DNA of 64,000 nt, taken from assembly GCA_964017065.1 (NCBI GenBank), contig OZ024786.1, forward strand, positions 7,011,047 to 7,075,046, written 5' to 3'. The translations under genes and the position numbers were made by a program. Each line of letters opens with the position of its first letter. Position 1 is the first letter of the stretch. This document shows, in pieces, positions 33,586 to 44,330 of this stretch. The stretch is from Haliclona indistincta (Eukaryota; Porifera; Demospongiae; Haplosclerida; Chalinidae). The notes under the pieces were generated by a model that saw only the letters and a program-made list of their open reading frames with translations, did no database searches and was not told where the DNA came from.

Positions 33586-34499
33586 CCGTGTCTATTGCAG
33601 GAAACTCAGCAACAACTTATTTACAATAACGCTCATACTCACTACTGTACCAAACTGTATAAACTGATATAAAGTTAATTTGAATATTATCTTAAATAAT
33701 TCTTTAAATGAATGAAATCTCCTGACCTCTCCTGTGAGCCGTCGACCACTGACTAATATTGTAATGTCACTGGCTCCAGCAATGGCATCTGTTCCAGGCG
33801 TCAGGTTCGGGGAGTCTGTAAAGTTAATTGTATCAGTACTACTACTTCAACTACTGCTACTATTACTAGATTACTACTGCTGTCCAGCTTGTCACGAAAC
33901 TCTTGGACCTATACATGTACAACACATGCATTTTGGAAGATCGTTTTACTGTTGTGTCTATGTATATACAGAAAATTAAGCCTATAATGTGTGTACGTAC
34001 AGTCGTTGTACTCGTGCGGTATACGTGCGTACATGCATACACGGCAGGGTGTTTAATAGGTCAAGGAATATTGTACAGTATAAATATACACAGAAACTAT
34101 AATTATAATAATTATAATAATTATGTACCTGGTCAGACAGCTGGTTGATCCTGTCAAGAGTCTCTGATTTGAAATTAAGGAACTCCTGTACTTAGTACTT
34201 AGCTATGCGTACATAGTACTTGCTATGCTGATAATGCCTGGTCGCCAAGCATTGGTTCCACTCGTTCCAGACATCTCACTGTTGATGCTCTAGCATGCCT
34301 AGTGCTGTGCAATTGAGTGATAATCACATGATTAAAAGTGGCTATTGTAGATTATATACATATGCTGCTTTGTCGGTTACAGGTGTTTGTTATACTACCT
34401 TCTTTTTGCTGGGAGGCACAGTACATATTATAGCCCAAGAGGATTATAAATCGTAATCATAAACCCTCTCTTGTTTACCCAGAATTTAACGGACTTTGA
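33586..34499. other. Stretch without a supported gene
   Basis: Low-complexity attataataattataataattatg near 34100-34125 and a ctactacttcaactactgctact patch near 33838-33870. Nothing coding recognised. Confidence 0.45.
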
Positions 34500-34790
34500 A
34501 TGAGTGTGCACTATATGTCAAAACCACGATCAACCAATGCTGGTACTGCTCACTCAACTGAGGTGGGAGACCATATTCTTTAGTAATCATATTCTTTAGT
34601 GAAACATGATCACCCCAAAGGTCCGACACAAGAGTAATGACACCTCCAGGACTGATACCAATTAGTACCTTGAAAGTGTTTTGGTACTTTTACAATGAAA
34701 ATGTGTTACATTGTGACGACGATGAGTTTGGTCTCTGAATGAAGATTTCAGTGCAATCAATTACTATTCGAATATTTGGATACTTACTAA
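34500..34790 (-). pseudogene. DDE_Tnp_4-type transposase core fragment
   Basis: The minus strand reads YPNIRIVIDCTEIFIQRPNS with the first catalytic Asp, then TFKVLIGISPGGVITLVSDL and WGDHVSLKNMI. This is the DDE_Tnp_4 core (iiDcTEifi..P......q...ws.yk...t.KvLigi.P.G.i.fvs...G...D). A stop and a frame change interrupt it, and the second Asp region near 34520 is out of frame. Third relic of this family in the window. Confidence 0.75.
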
Positions 34791-34805
34791 AATCTTTGTT
34801 GATTG

Positions 34806-35219
34806 CTATTCGTATTCTCGTATGGGCGTGAATGCACTTCTATGATCAATGCAGGAATCAAATTCTTGTACAGCACCAGATCTGGTCGAATGTAACTTGA
34901 CACAAAAATAGGAGAAAGTATAACGAATGCTTCGACGTTTACCTTGAGACTCATCACAACCGCCTTCACACCACAGGCAAACTTGCGTCTTCTTAGCTTT
35001 TATTAATTCGGTATACATAGCTTCCAAGTCTTCCTGGGTTACTATCCACTTTTTCATGGATAGGCAGCCTATAAAGTACCCAACGCTAAAGCGAGTAGTA
35101 GGTGGCAATTGGTCCTTGAATTCTTCAACCGTAGTTGAACGAGAGACGCATTGCCTAATATCTCGCACCATGCTGTCTTTCTTTTTGGCTGGATTCAATA
35201 TCTTGACTCTGTTCGACAC
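34806..35219 (-). CDS. Unknown domain protein or transposon N-terminal region
   Basis: 137 codons. Residues 1-85 look like one folded domain: VKILNPAKKKDSMVRDI at the start, FSVGYFIGCLSMKKWIVTQE in the middle, and VCLWCEG at the end. The strand-helix-strand rhythm and an acidic ...tqeDLe... segment recall PB1/ubiquitin-like folds, but this is a guess. It lies just upstream of, and on the same strand as, the DDE_Tnp_4 fragment, so it may be the N-terminal part of that gene. The frame after residue 90 is less convincing. Confidence 0.35.
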   Translation of the reverse strand: MSNRVKILNPAKKKDSMVRDIRQCVSRSTTVEEFKDQLPPTTRFSVGYFIGCLSMKKWIVTQEDLEAMYTELIKAKKTQVCLWCEGGCDESQGKRRSIRYTFSYFCVKLHSTRSGAVQEFDSCIDHRSAFTPIREYE

Positions 35220-35364
35220 CGAAAAGATTATAGATTATAGCTGTGCCGTGCCATATTTTTCCAAAAATACATTATCTTTGTTAGAGATTTATAAACCATA
35301 ATACTGTACTTGGATGAAATTGAATTGTCATTCCTTGCTAAGTTAAATAAGGCTATCCAAACCC

Positions 35365-37421
35365 TCAAATGCACATTAATTTTGTTGTGAATTTGTGCAT
35401 ACGGATATACCCCAGATAAATCACATTTATCAGATTTGTTGTACACCTTTCAGTGGTCAGATTATGTGCAACATCACATCGATATAACCCTGACACAGCC
35501 ACCCAAAGTACGGGCGAGTTACATCCCACAACTTTATCCCTGCAGCTCCATGTATACACATATGTGGACTTGTGCTGGGTAGCAATACAGTAGACAGCAG
35601 CTGTACCAGTCTGCGGATCAAGAACAACATTTCTGGGGCTTTGGTGCACAATCTTAAATATTCCTGCATAACGTTGAAGTATATTATAATGCAAGTAGTG
35701 TATCTATAACAGCAACCTGATGTTTCATGATTCTCTTCACCATTATACACTTTATAGCATGCATACTCATCTGCTTGCAACAGTATATCACCATCTGGGA
35801 ATGCATACAACATAATTATTATACAGTTACTAATTGTCATTCACACACTGTACCTCTGTCAATGTAGCATACATCGTAGTGCACACTCTCTGGCTGAAAA
35901 TTACTAATTATTTTCCCAATACCAACGTTTTCATTAAACACTTCATCTCTGCTTTCTCTCTTTTTGCTCAACCCAAGCCCTCCTATAACAGCAGCATATT
36001 TCACTGCACATAATAAAACAACACTTGAATACCAGCAATAATTGATTTATACACATACCAGTTAGTTTCTCTTGTATGGATAGAGTAGGCAAAGCAGCTG
36101 ACTTGTCAGATGTATTCTTGTGCATAGTATTAGTTTCAGAAGGCAAAGCAACTGAATTATAGTTGTGTAATATTATGTAATTAAAGCATGATTTAAAATA
36201 CCAGGTGTATCAATCTCTTGGTGGCGGTTTGGTCTCTTCGAAAGTGTTGATGCCCACTCCTATATTGCCACATGAAAGGATAAACAAGATATTACGACAC
36301 CCAGATATGTAAATCATACTTGCTATGCATGACTCACTTCTACTCTGTATCCTACACCAATTTTCACTGTTGCACCGGTTCGAACAAAAGAGGAGAATGT
36401 ACTCATATAAGGTCAATTTTGGGGAAAATTGTGATTAATGATGCGAGGCAGTTAATCCCCAGCCTACGGCACGTGCTCCTCCTTACACATGCGCAGTTGT
36501 CGAAACGTGCACGCGCCAGAGGGCTCCACTCTGTTCTCTGTCTCCCTCCCTTCCTCACCCATTCATTCATTATTTATAATAAATCAGGCGGCAGACGGGC
36601 GGTCACCCTCCGGGTTGCCCTATCACAGTCATTGCTCAGTGGGTCAGCACCTACCATGACTGCGCAACCTTTGTGGGGTCCCCCTCGGCTGGCCCCTCAA
36701 TTCAGGCAATTCGTTGACATTTGCATGACTCGGGTCAGCCAACTAAGATGGATTATAGTGACGCAGACAGCATTAATTATAAACAGTCCATGGAAGTTCT
36801 TCGTTGATAGAAGCATCGGGAATCCTTGTTCCATCGCTTCGAAAGAGACCCAAGTCACAAAATGTATCATCATCATCTTCCTCAAGATTTACTGCCTTTG
36901 CAGCCTCAGATGCAAAGTCTACATAACTTGTGTCGGGCCCTACTCTCACTTCCACATACTCGCCACACTTCCTGAACTTTGATCTGCACTTGACCATTAT
37001 TATTTTTGCAAACACTTACCTACAAGTAATTTGACAGTACAAAGTAATGCAATGTATCACAGATGTGTTCGTACTTACTAGAATATTTTTTGGTGTTGTT
37101 TTCTTTGACTTGGGTCGGCCTCCTGCTCTTCTCTCCCTCTGAAACTTCACCCCTTCTCCAATGAGTTTTCTATAGTCATCTTGTTTCCCAAATTAAGACG
37201 GAGAGGATCAAAACATTAATGGACAGCTTACCTACTGAACATGCAGTGGCACGTTGAGACCGCCGAGGTGGAGCTTCTGTCATACGTTGAGCAGGTGATG
37301 TGCGGTGTCCTATGTACATGCAATTATTACAAGTATAATCGGCTAAATGTTAAGAACCTGAATGTCCTGACGACAGGAGCTGTTCTTTAACTTGGTCGAG
37401 TTTGGCAACTATGTCATCCAT
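35365..37421 (-). CDS. Spliced gene, unknown family with C-terminal Ig-like domain
   Basis: At least ten exons, with matching phases at all junctions checked: 37421-37358, 37309-37232, 37179-37079, about 36988-36785, one ending at 36338, then 36259-36202, 36151-36059, 36003-35854, 35794-35717 and 35663-35365. It starts at ATG 37421 (MDDIVAKLDQVKEQLLSSG). The order is a short coiled region, a basic linker (GGRPKSKKTTPKN), a first domain with EYVEVRVGPDTSYVDFASEA and LGLFRSDGTRIPD, a middle piece (VKIGVGYRVE), a Ser/Thr-rich linker, a block with GGLGLSKKRES and FQPESVHYDVCYIDR, and a C-terminal Ig-like fold: AVYCIATQ ... YTWSC ... GLYRCDV, giving the C ... W ... YxC pattern. No signal peptide or membrane span is seen, so it is probably intracellular. 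The link between 36785 and 36405 is unresolved. Function unknown; splice coherence argues for an active gene. Confidence 0.75.
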
Positions 37422-37689
37422 AGCTGCTAATACATTCAGACATGCCAGAGAGGGAGGGAGGGACCTAAGGAGGTATGAGACGAGACCTACGTAGAGATAT
37501 ATAACATGGTTAGTCCTGGTTGGATAGTGCTTTGTGATATACCTTGACAAGATACAAATGTGCCTGTAGGAAATATACAAAGTCCAGAGAAACAGCAGGA
37601 GGACAAGTGGTGGGAGTGAGAGGGTCAGCTGAGTTAATGAACAGCTGTGACACCTTCATAAGAGATAGATATATTTGGTTAGTGCTGGG

Positions 37690-38225
37690 ATAAATAGTCC
37701 AAGTGAAAATAGCAGGATGAGTGGATCTGGAAGAGAGGGAAGGAGGAAGGGAGGGGCAGACCGAGAGGACGGGATTTCCACGTGAGTAACAGCACTGTCG
37801 AGCGCTGGGATGAGTAGATCTGGAGGAGAGGGAAGGAGGAAGGGAGGGGCAGACCGAGAGGACGGGATTTCCACATGAGTAACAGCACTGTTGAGCACTG
37901 GGATGAGTAGATCTGGAAGGGAGGGAAGGAGGAGGGAGGGGCAGACCGAGAGGACGGGATTTCCACGTGAGTAACAGCACTGTCGAGCGCTGGGATGAGT
38001 AGATCTGGAGGAGAGGGAAGGAGGAAGGGAGGGGCAGACCGAGAGGACGGGATTTCCACATGAGTAACAGCACTGTTGAGCACTGGGATGAGTAGATCTG
38101 GAAGGGAGGGAAGGAGGAGGGAGGGGCAGACCGAGAGGACGGGATTTCCACGTGAGTAACAGCACTGTCGAGCACTAGGATGAGTAGATCTGGAAGGGAG
38201 GGAAAGAGGAAGGAAGACTACAGGC
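37690..38225. repeat. 92/93-base minisatellite, about six copies
   Basis: The gatctgg anchor falls at 37724, 37817, 37910, 38002, 38095 and 38187, so the spacing alternates between 93 and 92-93 bases. Two variants alternate along the array (gaggag/cgtgag/gtcgagcgc and gaaggg/catgag/gttgagcac), so the higher-order unit is a dimer of about 185 bases. On the minus strand three different frames are open through the array because the unit is close to 31 codons; these frames are not considered genes. Confidence 0.95.
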
Positions 38226-38544
38226 AGACCGAGAGGATAGAAGCTAACAGGTTTGGGAAGGCCAAGTCCACTTGAGCTACTAACAGGATAGGTCTGAGAA
38301 GTCCACGTGAGCAACAACAGCGCGAGCAGTGAGCTGAAGCTGAGCTATAGCTGACAACAAACAAAGTCCACGTGATGGTAATGTATCACGTGATTGCCTA
38401 TGCTGATCACGTGTTGCCTGTCTGCTACTAACCGTACCCATAGATGACTAATCTATCGACGGTACGCGGTGAGTATTGTTGCTATATCGACGGTACGCGG
38501 TGTCAAAAATTGCTATCTACGGTGCTGGGTTAATGTTACTATCG

Positions 38545-38690
38545 ACGGTGTTAAAACTGCTATGGGCGGTGTTAAAACTGCTATGGGCGGTGTTAAAACT
38601 GCTATGGGCGGTGTTAAAACTGCTATGGGCGGTGTTAAAACTGCTATGGACGGTGTTAAAACTGCTATGGGCGGTGTTAAAACTAATATC
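38545..38690. repeat. 21-base tandem repeat, about seven copies
   Basis: Units ggtgttaaaactgctatgggc follow each other with single-base changes (one unit has gga for ggc). All frames through it stay open because the unit is seven codons. Confidence 0.95.
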
Positions 38691-38714
38691 TACAGTCAGC
38701 GGCGACAAACTGTT

Positions 38715-38915
38715 GTCTGCAGTGTCTCTGGTGTCTGTAGTGTCCCTAGTGTCTGCAGTGTCTGCAGTGTCTCTGGTGTCTGCAGTGTCCCTAGTGTATG
38801 TAGTGTCTGCAGTGTCTCTGGTGTCTGTAGTGTCTCTGGTGTCTGCAGTTTCTCTGGTGTCCCTGGTGTCTATAGTGTCTCTGGTGTCCGCAGTTTCTCT
38901 GGTATAGTACATTGT
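38715..38915. repeat. 9-base tandem repeat, degenerate
   Basis: Made of gtgtctctg, gtgtctgca, gtgtcccta and similar nonamers, with a few larger blocks repeated (for example tctgcagtgtctctggtgtc). It follows directly on the 21-base array. Confidence 0.9.
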
Positions 38916-39172
38916 GTATAAGTAGTAGTACAAGCAATATTACCACCTCTCTTTAGTGTATGCTGAAATGAGGGTAAGTAGTTAGTTGAGTCTTATGCAT
39001 CAATGATCATGGTTCTGTTAAACTGTCTCTTGGCAAAAGTACAGATATGTATTTGTCTAAATACTGTCGGGTAGCTAATTAATTTTTTTCAATAAGGTAC
39101 CTCTTTTTGTCAGATATATCACAAGTTGCACAAATTACTTTGATAGACACATGCATTTGACACGTACACTGT

Positions 39173-40849
39173 TCAGCTAGCACTAATCAGTCCTGCTTGT
39201 TCTTCTTTCTTCACTAGCTGTGGTCTTTCTGGATTTGCGTGCAAACAGCGAATACTGTCAAAGTGACAACCCAATACATAAGTCAGTTCAATCCATGAAT
39301 TTTCAGTGCTTGTGTACAAGGTACTCAATTGGAAAATAATCTGTTGTCTGCTCTTTAAAACAAATGGTGGTTTAGGATTCACGAGTAGCCATGTAGCAAC
39401 TCCCGGTCTATAAGAATCTGTTGCTACGTAAAATGTAGTAGGGAAGCTGCAGCGATTATTTCAAGCGTTGTTCCCCAAACATATGGTTTTTTAATCCTTT
39501 TCAAATGTTCCTGTAGTGGTACTTGTATGATTGCTGAGCTTAGTCCAGTAAACAAAACCGGATTGTTTTCCTCAAAATCTGAGATAGCCTTTCTCAACAG
39601 TAAGTGGTGGTCTTCCACACCAGTAATATTTCTTGACAATGCCCTGAAAAGACAGATTCCATCTCCGATTACTTTATCGAGCTCTCTTCCTTGCTTGTTT
39701 AGAAAGGGTTGTAGAATCTCGTATCCAGTTTTGATTTCCGTGTGTAGGTTGGGAAGCAAAATAGGCATTGCGTCGATTCCTGGATTTTCAATTAACTTTG
39801 CTTCCAATAAATAATTTACTTTACCACATGGGGTCAAATACTGTACTGCACTTATTATGAACAATTCAAACACATGCTGATAAATGAAGACTAGTCCCTA
39901 ATAGTGTGTCAGTGTATATACCGGCATCTTTAAAATATTCTGATGCAGACTTTTTGACAAGACGCTTGATACTTAAAAATGCAAGCTGTTTTATATTTAG
40001 CCATGTACTGGCTATTGGTATTTGTATCGGAAACTTTTGCTTGTAATCATTATAAACTTGTTAATTTTGACCTTAAGCAGCATGTCATTAGGCACTACTG
40101 ACATAATGGGTTCATGTTGCTTAAGCTGAAATTCTCAATGACTATACTTGCATTAGGCGATAAATAAATAATTGCCATGGGACCAGTATTTTTTCGTGGT
40201 ACAAAAGTTTTAATGGGACCTCAATTTTACTGCACTCAATACACACACACGCACACACGCACACACAGTACAGACCCAAATGCTGCAGCTGAACTCTTAT
40301 TAGGTGCCCAAGCTCACCGAATAAAAACTTAGCTTACAGCATGTTATCATTTTGCTATACCTTCATGAGTTGATTGCTTGTTTGGTCATTCTTCACTGTC
40401 AAAACAGGAGGCAGTCCTGAGTATGATTGTCATTTTGAGATAATAATTTGTTCCACTAAATATTTTTACACACCTTTGTTGATTGTCAGTGGTGTCATTC
40501 TTGAGCACTTTCTCTGAACACAAGCTTGTTTTTTTTACCAGTCCCACCAAACTTAACCTTGTCTAAACAAAACTGGCATGTTCCGCACTCAGTACTTGTG
40601 CATCCATCGCATTCGCCACATCTCTTTCGCTTCATTCCTGCATGAATTGTTATGTCGATAGGTAACTTAGTGCCAGCATACAACTAGCACATGTATACAG
40701 TATTATGTTCATGTTATGCTCGCATAATATTGTTTGGAAGTGACTGTGTGTCATGAATATCTTACCGACTTGGTTAATAGCTTCAGTGGTAATTACAGAA
40801 GCTTCAGTGGTAATTACAGAAGCTTCAGTGGTAATTACAGAATGTTTAT
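39173..40849 (-). CDS. CXXC zinc finger-OTU protease fusion gene
   Basis: OTU proteases cleave ubiquitin chains; CXXC fingers bind CpG DNA. Five exons join in phase: 40849-40766 (three VITTEAS repeats), 40637-40474 (CXXC: KRKRCGECDGCTSTECGTCQ, then the KFGG motif and, past a T8 run, QACVQRKC), 40416-40361, 39985-39922 (KRLVKKSASEYFKDA), 39845-39173 (OTU). The OTU domain shows GDGICLFRALS with the catalytic Asp and Cys, EDHHLLLRKAI, VWGTTLEIIAAAS, and GCHFDSI with the catalytic His. Two single-base breaks occur, both in homopolymers: the T8 run at 40529-40536 and the A4 run at 39430-39433; one extra base in each would restore the reading. So the gene is either intact with sequencing errors or a young pseudogene. 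Earlier exons are not found. Confidence 0.75.
40779..40841. repeat. Three perfect 21-base tandem units, in an exon
   Basis: agcttcagtggtaattacaga occurs three times head to tail. On the minus strand it encodes VITTEAS repeats in the first recognised exon of the CXXC-OTU gene. The splice sites on both sides (40849 acceptor, 40766 donor) are intact. Confidence 0.9.
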
Positions 40850-41042
40850 CTACAAAGGTAAAATGTTTTATATTCATTTACATGATGTTAACAAGCATCC
40901 TGACTTCCTTGACTGTTCGGTTGAGTGTTCTGGACATCGTCTGCATTATCCTAAATTTAACATAATTATTTATACTGGTTGGCTGAATTTTAATGCACTG
41001 TACCTGATTGCTCTGCAGCTTCTCATTGCATCACTATCTCCA

Positions 41043-41354
41043 CGTGTGATGGAACATATGCGCGTTTTCAGGACCACACGTCGACGCCTAGTCTGCAACC
41101 AGCAAGCTCAACACCTGAATCTTCTCAGCCAGCTCTTATGAGTGCACAAACAGGGCACTTCCGACTACAAGGCAGCCCCAAAAGGAAGAACTATCAACCT
41201 AGAAGACTAGATTCTATAGGTAAGTATATATATATATGTTTATAATTATTTTGTACTCATTGCAGATGATACAGCTGCTAGATTCACAAAGCTGGTTGAC
41301 GATCTTAAGCCAAAGTTATCTAGCTCTTACAGTATCACAATGACAGTGGCATGG
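41043..41354 (+). CDS. Two possible exons of an unknown gene
   Basis: A plus-strand frame reads TSTPSLQPASSTPESSQPAL and ends PRRLDSI at a strong donor (ATAG|GTAAGT, 41220). After an intron of about 45 bases (acceptor tttgtactcattgcag) the frame continues in phase as DDTAARFTKLVDDLKPKLSS to a stop at 41354. The Ser/Pro-rich then helical content is plausible for a protein terminus. No domain recognised. It lies head to head with the CXXC-OTU gene. Confidence 0.35.
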
Positions 41355-42173
41355 TGATCGAGTACTAATCTTGCGTGACAGGGTATAAAATCACTGAGTA
41401 CTAGCGTTACGTTTCCATGGTTGCACGTGGTTTGGCACTACTCTTATTAAAGCGCATAATGTAAACACCTAGCCACAAGCTTGTTTAACACTACATGAGT
41501 ACAGAGCCGCAATACTTCCATATTTGGTAGTACAGTTCAGAAATGATGGTTATACAGGCCCATTGAGTGTTAGACGCTCCTTCTCGTTATGGGCTCCTGA
41601 CGAGCAGCAGAGTCACCTGATCACAGAGCTCTACGACTGGAGCGACAACGGGAATACAAGAGCAGAGGGCTTACTGTTGTGCATATAGTAGTTATATACC
41701 GACTGTGAGATATATAACTACTTTAAACCATAGTGCGCTGCTTGCCTAACGTCTAGCTGGCTACCTTGCGTCGCAGGAAGACCGCAGGGCTGCCAGAGCG
41801 CTGTTTGTTTGTGGATTCTCGAACGCGGCGGCCATCTTGAAACGCGTGCGGGCTGTACACGATTTATAACCCTCATTAACGGTCGTTACATCAAAGAGAA
41901 TTATTCATACTATGGTTTAAATGTAGAAAAATGGATTGTTCTTGAATTGTGCAGGACATAAATCAGCTCAGGCTCGCCCCCAGTATTTTATAAATGTACT
42001 AGTTATAAAGCACGATTACTAATCTTGAATTGGCTAATGCATCCATCATCACAAAAAAGAATTTTCAGAATAGCATTATTTTGTATTTAAAACAAACCTT
42101 TTGAAGGAGCCGGAGCATAGCTTTGTCTTGATCGGATTGGCAAGCTTTGAGATGAACCAGTCTATGTGATTGG
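41355..42173. other. Stretch without a supported gene
   Basis: A short hairpin is present at about 41687-41726 (tagtagttatata and its complement). The stretch from 41560 to 41860 is less AT-rich and contains ggctcctgacgagcagcagag and cgaacgcggcggccatcttg, the latter with a YY1-like gccatctt core, so it could be a promoter region. No gene recognised. Confidence 0.35.
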
Positions 42174-43305
42174 TTAAACATTGCTGGAGTTTCCTGTCTT
42201 GAACTTCTCCACAACCTCATCAAAGCCCTTCAGAGCAACACAGGAAGGGTTTGTATTCCTGCACAGGGGGCACTCGTTGTTCCCTTCCCATGTCGCTCTG
42301 TCTAAGCATTCGCCACAGACAAGGAGTTGGTTGCAGCAGGACATAACTACCATCTGGCTTCTGGGTAAAACTTTGCAAATCTTGCACTCAAGGCTTTGTG
42401 TCAAAGTTTCTTTAAGACCAGTGTTTCCCAGTTTTTAACAGTTTCCATCACCTGAATAAATTATAAATAATAAGAAAACCTAAATTTCACATTGTGCTCA
42501 CCTCGCTAATGGAACTTTCTAGACGTGCCATCTTGTTTTCTTCATCAGACGACAGGTCAAACGTTTTCATCTGACTACAGGATTTCTTCTTCAAACTGAG
42601 CCGCTTTCTATTTTTCTTCTGAAGAGCTACTATATTTGTATAGTTGGTCATCCTTGCCAAAAAAGACGACGACTTGGTGTCTTCCAGTATTCGACTTCTA
42701 CAAGAGGTTAGAATTACTACTAAAATTACTAATCAACATGCTGGTCACCTTCCGTTCCAAAATTAGTATTTTCCTAGAGTCCAAGATAGTCAACTCTTCT
42801 TGTGTTCCCAGCTTTCTTGAGGCCTGGTCTACAATAGACTGAGCAGATAATTCACTTTCCGAAACTCTGATGTACTGGTTGTCATCTGTGTTTTCGACAA
42901 TAGGGTTTCTCCCAAGGTCACTAGCGGTATTGTACGCTTGAAGTACGGCTCTGAGATCACTTTCTTGCTGCTACTGCTGTTGGATTGAATTGGTACTTGT
43001 GCTTTAGCTCGCTCACTTGACCATGGAGGTGTGACAGACCAACCTCGAGAAGAAGAACCTTCACCACAGGCCTTGTATAATTGTATCGGGTACCTAAGAA
43101 GGAGAAGCGAAATTGCCCTTCCTCAGGAAATTCAGCTGATGATGAAATTGGCTCTGTTGATGTGCCAGACACTCCTTGCCCACTGTCCGTTTCTGATGTA
43201 GAGGAGCTATTTACAGTAGTGGAATCATTGGGACATAGCAATGAATTTGGAATTGATTTGTATGAACAGACTAGGTTGTTTGTGTCTTGTAATGTTGGTT
43301 TTGTA
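42174..43305 (-). CDS. RING-type zinc-finger gene with homopolymer breaks
   Basis: Three exons: 43305-42749, 42697-42502, 42451-42174. The first encodes a Ser-rich start, FRFSFLGTRYNYTRPVVKVL and a helical part (LRAVLQAYNTASDLGRNP). The second has VVVFFGKDDQLYKYSSSSEE, then a basic and acidic linker. The third ends in a RING-like finger: CKICKVL ... CCNQLLVCGECL ... ECPLC, as in E3 ubiquitin ligases, followed by LKGFDEVVEKF. Single-base breaks fall near 42958 (A run), at 42611-42615 (T5 on plus) and near 42409 (A runs); removing or adding one base gives continuous reading with all splice phases matching. A similar layout (unknown domain, linker, divergent RING) occurs in orphan invertebrate proteins. 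E3 activity is only inferred. Confidence 0.6.
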
Positions 43306-44087
43306 CTATGACAAACATGTTAATTTTTTTAAAAAAATATTGCAAATACATGTATGTTTATACTAATGAGTGAGTGGTTTAGGAAATCAGCTTTGACTTA
43401 AAGAGAGAGGAGTCTGGATATTTGATAGAGAAGATAATTCTAAAGTTTATGAGAGAGGTGAGGAGGAGATAAGAGGACAATTGATGGAATGACAATTAAT
43501 ATTTGAGTTTGACCAGAGTTGCATATGTTTGTGTATCAAGTGAGCCTGCGCTAATTCCTGATCTGTGCTGCACAAGCTTGTCGTGACGTAAACCGTCACC
43601 TCCCATACTTAGCAAAGCTTTCTGTCTGGTCAATGCATGTAGTTTCCATAGTTATATTCAATTCACTACCACAGCAGAGAGCCACCACACACCCCGCCCA
43701 ATGACATATGCACATGTTGATTTCACAAACAAATGTGGGCTCAGATAGCCAGAATGAATATAAGAATGTAGCCGAATGCAAAACAAAAAGAAACAATAGC
43801 TACAGCAGCTGATGAATAAATATGAAAAATGGATCTGATGTTCAAACAGTGCCAAAAAAACCTTGAGACCCCAAAATGACTAGGTTCATCATATCCTTGA
43901 ATTCAGCATTCAGCATGTAGAAACAGATGGAAGCTCGTGTTTTTCTTTAAACTCAATACAAAGCATTATGCTCCCAAATCCCAATGGGTGGATTGATGTT
44001 GTTCCAGTAAGAAACACCATAACATCTTGGAGAGTGGGACAATCATTACTCTCCTCTGTTGTGAAACAATAGTAAAATTAGCTGTAA
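43306..44087. other. Stretch without a supported gene
   Basis: AT-rich with short motif-free frames; nothing recognised. Confidence 0.45.
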
Positions 44088-44330
44088 CTATAACTGATCA
44101 AAATAGTTTTCAACAGCAGTCCCAAGGACTGAGGCTGCATTGCCTCTCTGAACAGCCACCGACAAACGCTGAGTCAAATAAACATATGAATTCCTCTCCA
44201 ATAGGCAGCTACTCATTGTCCTCCCCAGCTCCTTTAGAAAAGTAAGTGTTTGTGAACCATAGGTTTCCATTGTTTCGATAGCAATTCTCCCTGGATCTGG
44301 CATCACACCCAAAGGTCCGAAATCTGCTGG
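44088..44330 (-). pseudogene. Retroelement reverse-transcriptase C-terminal scrap (tentative)
   Basis: Minus frame with ETMETYGSQTLTFLKELGRT, VYLTQRLSVAVQRGNAASVL. The pattern of a Ser/Thr-Leu helix followed by QRLS.A.qRGNA resembles the C-terminal tail after the RT of a group of invertebrate non-LTR elements. No other RT motif is nearby. Tentative. Confidence 0.4.

Noticed and set aside
36320..36982. Plus-strand frame of 220 codons
   Set aside because: Antisense to well supported exons and an intron of the Ig-domain gene; no motif.
37510..38317. Overlapping minus-strand frames of 169-221 codons
   Set aside because: They are translations of the 92/93-base minisatellite in three registers.
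38469..38933. Frames of 138-150 codons on both strands
   Set aside because: Products of the 21-base and 9-base tandem arrays.
40241..40270. Possible CRISPR or regular array
   Set aside because: Simple (CA)n microsatellite; no spacer-repeat structure anywhere in the window.
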